From the NCBI GenBank assembly GCA_035463315.1, contig DATHTJ010000052.1, positions 1 to 13,807 on the forward strand: DNA of 13,807 bases, written 5' to 3'. The stretch's first letter is position 1. Every line of letters starts with the position of its first letter. Of the stretch, positions 12,300 to 13,807 are shown piece by piece. The notes beneath the pieces are model-generated. The model did no database searches, had not been told where the DNA came from, and was given only the letters and a program-made list of their open reading frames with translations. This DNA is from GCA-003244245 sp035463315. GTDB taxonomy: Bacteria > Actinomycetota > Actinomycetes > Mycobacteriales > Pseudonocardiaceae. The position numbers and the translations under genes are program-made.

Positions 12300-13807
12300 A
12301 GGCGTGGCAGCGCCTGGACGACCCGTACCGGTGGCTGGAGGACGTGACCGGCGAGCGGGCGCTGTCCTGGGTGCGGGAGCGCAACGCCGAGACTGTCGCG
12401 GAGCTGACCGGTGGGTCCCGGTTCGACGCGCTGCGCGCCGAGATCCGCGAGGTGCTCGACTCGACGGACCGTATCCCCTACATCACCCGGCGCGGCGCCT
12501 ACCGGTACAACTTCTGGCGGGACCGCGAGCACCCGCGCGGCCTGTGGCGGCGCACCACGCTCGCCGAGTACCGGACGGAGCGGCCGGACTGGGAGATCCT
12601 GCTCGACGTGGACGCGCTGGCCCGCGACGAGGACGAGAACTGGGTCTTCGACGGCGCGCAGTGCCTGCGGCCGGATTACCGGCGGGCGCTGGTCTCGCTG
12701 TCGCGGGGTGGTGCGGACGCGGCGGTGGTGCGGGAGTTCGACATCGAGCGCCGCGAGTTCGTCACCGACGGCTTCCAGCTGCCCGAGGCGAAGTCCTTCG
12801 TGGGCTGGATCGATGCCGACCACATCTACGTCGCCACCGACTTCGGCCCGGGAACGCTCACCACCAGCGGGTACCCGCGCACCGTCCGGCAATGGCGGCG
12901 CGGCACGCCGCTGGCCGAGTCGGAGCTGGTGTACGAGGGCAAGCCTGGCGACATCAGCGTGTCCGCCTACCACGACGACACCGAGGGCTTCGAGCGCGAC
13001 TTCGTGACGCGGGCGCTGGACTTCTACCGCTCCGAGCTGTACCAGCGTTGCGGTGACCAGCTGCGCCGCGTCGAGGTGCCCGACGACGCGATCGTCGGCG
13101 TGCACCGGCAGTGGCTGCTGATCGAGCTACGCAGCCAGTGGGCGGTCGGCGAGACGTACCCGACAGGCTGCCTGCTGGCCGCCGACTTCGACGAGTTCAT
13201 GGCTGGTGGCCGGGGCCTGCGGGTGCTGTTCACCCCCGATGAGCGCACCTCGCTGGCCGGCTACAGCTGGACCCGCCGCCACCTGATCCTGGACGTGATG
13301 CAGGACGTGGTCAGCCGCCTCTCGGTGCTGACGCCGGCGCAGGACTGGTGCGCCACGCCGCTGACCGGCACGCCGCCGCTGTGCAGCGCGAGCGCGCACG
13401 GCACCGACCCGGACACCGACGACGAGTACCTGCTTGGCATCGACGGTTTCCTGACCCCGTCCACCCTGGCCATCGGGACCATCGGCGCTGGCCCGGCCGT
13501 CGTGCTCAAGTGGCAACCGTCCTTCTTCGACGGCGCCGGTCTCGCCGTGCAGCAGCACTTCGCGGTCTCCGACGACGGCACCCGGATCCCGTACTTCGTG
13601 GTGGCGCCCGACTCGGCCGTGCCGCCCGGCGGCTGGCCCACCCTGCTGCACGGCTACGGCGGCTTCGAGATATCCCTGCAACCCGGCTACGGCGGTGCCC
13701 GGGGCCGGGCCTGGCTGGCCCGCGGCGGCTGCTACGTCGTCGCCAACATCCGCGGCGGTGGCGAGTACGGCCCGCGCTGGCATTCCGCCACGCTCAAGCG
13801 CCACCGC
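12260..13807 (+). CDS. Prolyl oligopeptidase family (S9) serine peptidase, 3' end cut by window edge
   Basis: Predicted cytoplasmic serine peptidase that cleaves short peptides, often after proline. The frame is open for all 516 codons to the right edge. GTG 12260 overlaps the rsmI stop (GTGA) and is the only start before the N-terminal signature DDPYRWLEDV (20-29). The middle is the beta-propeller region (ENWVFDGAQ, GWIDADHIYVATDFG). The hydrolase domain begins near residue 430 with AVSDDGTRIPYFVVAP, then LLHGYGGFEISLQPGYGG and VANIRGGGEYGPRWH, both hallmarks of S9A enzymes. The catalytic Ser, Asp and His lie beyond the window. The N-terminus has a His-rich stretch, SDHSHRHSQ, encoded by the hairpin. 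Translation is probably coupled to rsmI. Confidence 0.92.
   Translation, partial: MSGDTSDHSHRHSQAWQRLDDPYRWLEDVTGERALSWVRERNAETVAELTGGSRFDALRAEIREVLDSTDRIPYITRRGAYRYNFWRDREHPRGLWRRTTLAEYRTERPDWEILLDVDALARDEDENWVFDGAQCLRPDYRRALVSLSRGGADAAVVREFDIERREFVTDGFQLPEAKSFVGWIDADHIYVATDFGPGTLTTSGYPRTVRQWRRGTPLAESELVYEGKPGDISVSAYHDDTEGFERDFVTRALDFYRSELYQRCGDQLRRVEVPDDAIVGVHRQWLLIELRSQWAVGETYPTGCLLAADFDEFMAGGRGLRVLFTPDERTSLAGYSWTRRHLILDVMQDVVSRLSVLTPAQDWCATPLTGTPPLCSASAHGTDPDTDDEYLLGIDGFLTPSTLAIGTIGAGPAVVLKWQPSFFDGAGLAVQQHFAVSDDGTRIPYFVVAPDSAVPPGGWPTLLHGYGGFEISLQPGYGGARGRAWLARGGCYVVANIRGGGEYGPRWHSATLKRHR

Overview
The window is high-GC DNA with strong GC bias at third codon positions, many GTG/TTG starts, and signs of leaderless transcription. 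This fits an actinobacterium, probably of the Pseudonocardiales (inferred from gene content; no search was possible). I see no tRNA, rRNA, CRISPR array or insertion sequence.

Layout, left to right. (1) A cytochrome P450 cut by the left edge, then a small Cys-containing protein of unknown function. (2) A MobA-type molybdenum-cofactor nucleotidyltransferase with a C-terminal MoaD/ThiS-like domain that lacks the usual Gly-Gly tail. (3) A convergent isoaspartyl peptidase/asparaginase on the minus strand. (4) A gene-poor stretch of about 380 bases with a good promoter and a structured leader. It leads to a 72-residue Gly/Tyr/His-rich protein of unknown function, which is closed by a perfect 17-bp hairpin. 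(5) A half-size ABC exporter. (6) A MoeA fused to a periplasmic-binding-protein-like domain. (7) A dienelactone hydrolase, convergent with a small ribbon-helix-helix-like protein. (8) A Tat-type lipoprotein Rieske protein, divergent from that regulator and separated from it by four copies of a 7-bp direct repeat. (9) Protein O-mannosyltransferase, divergent from rsmI. The pair share a 23-bp intergenic region with two overlapping -10 boxes. (10) A prolyl-oligopeptidase-type S9 peptidase that overlaps the rsmI stop codon and runs off the right edge.

Two genes (mobA-MoaD-like and moeA-PBP-like) belong to molybdenum-cofactor biosynthesis and both carry an extra C-terminal domain; the genes between them are not obviously related. 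PMT and rsmI form a divergent pair also known from mycobacteria. The most unusual parts are the Gly/Tyr/His-rich small protein with its hairpin-masked ribosome binding site, the MobA fusion, the repeat array before the Rieske gene, and the hairpin that begins exactly at the S9 peptidase start codon.
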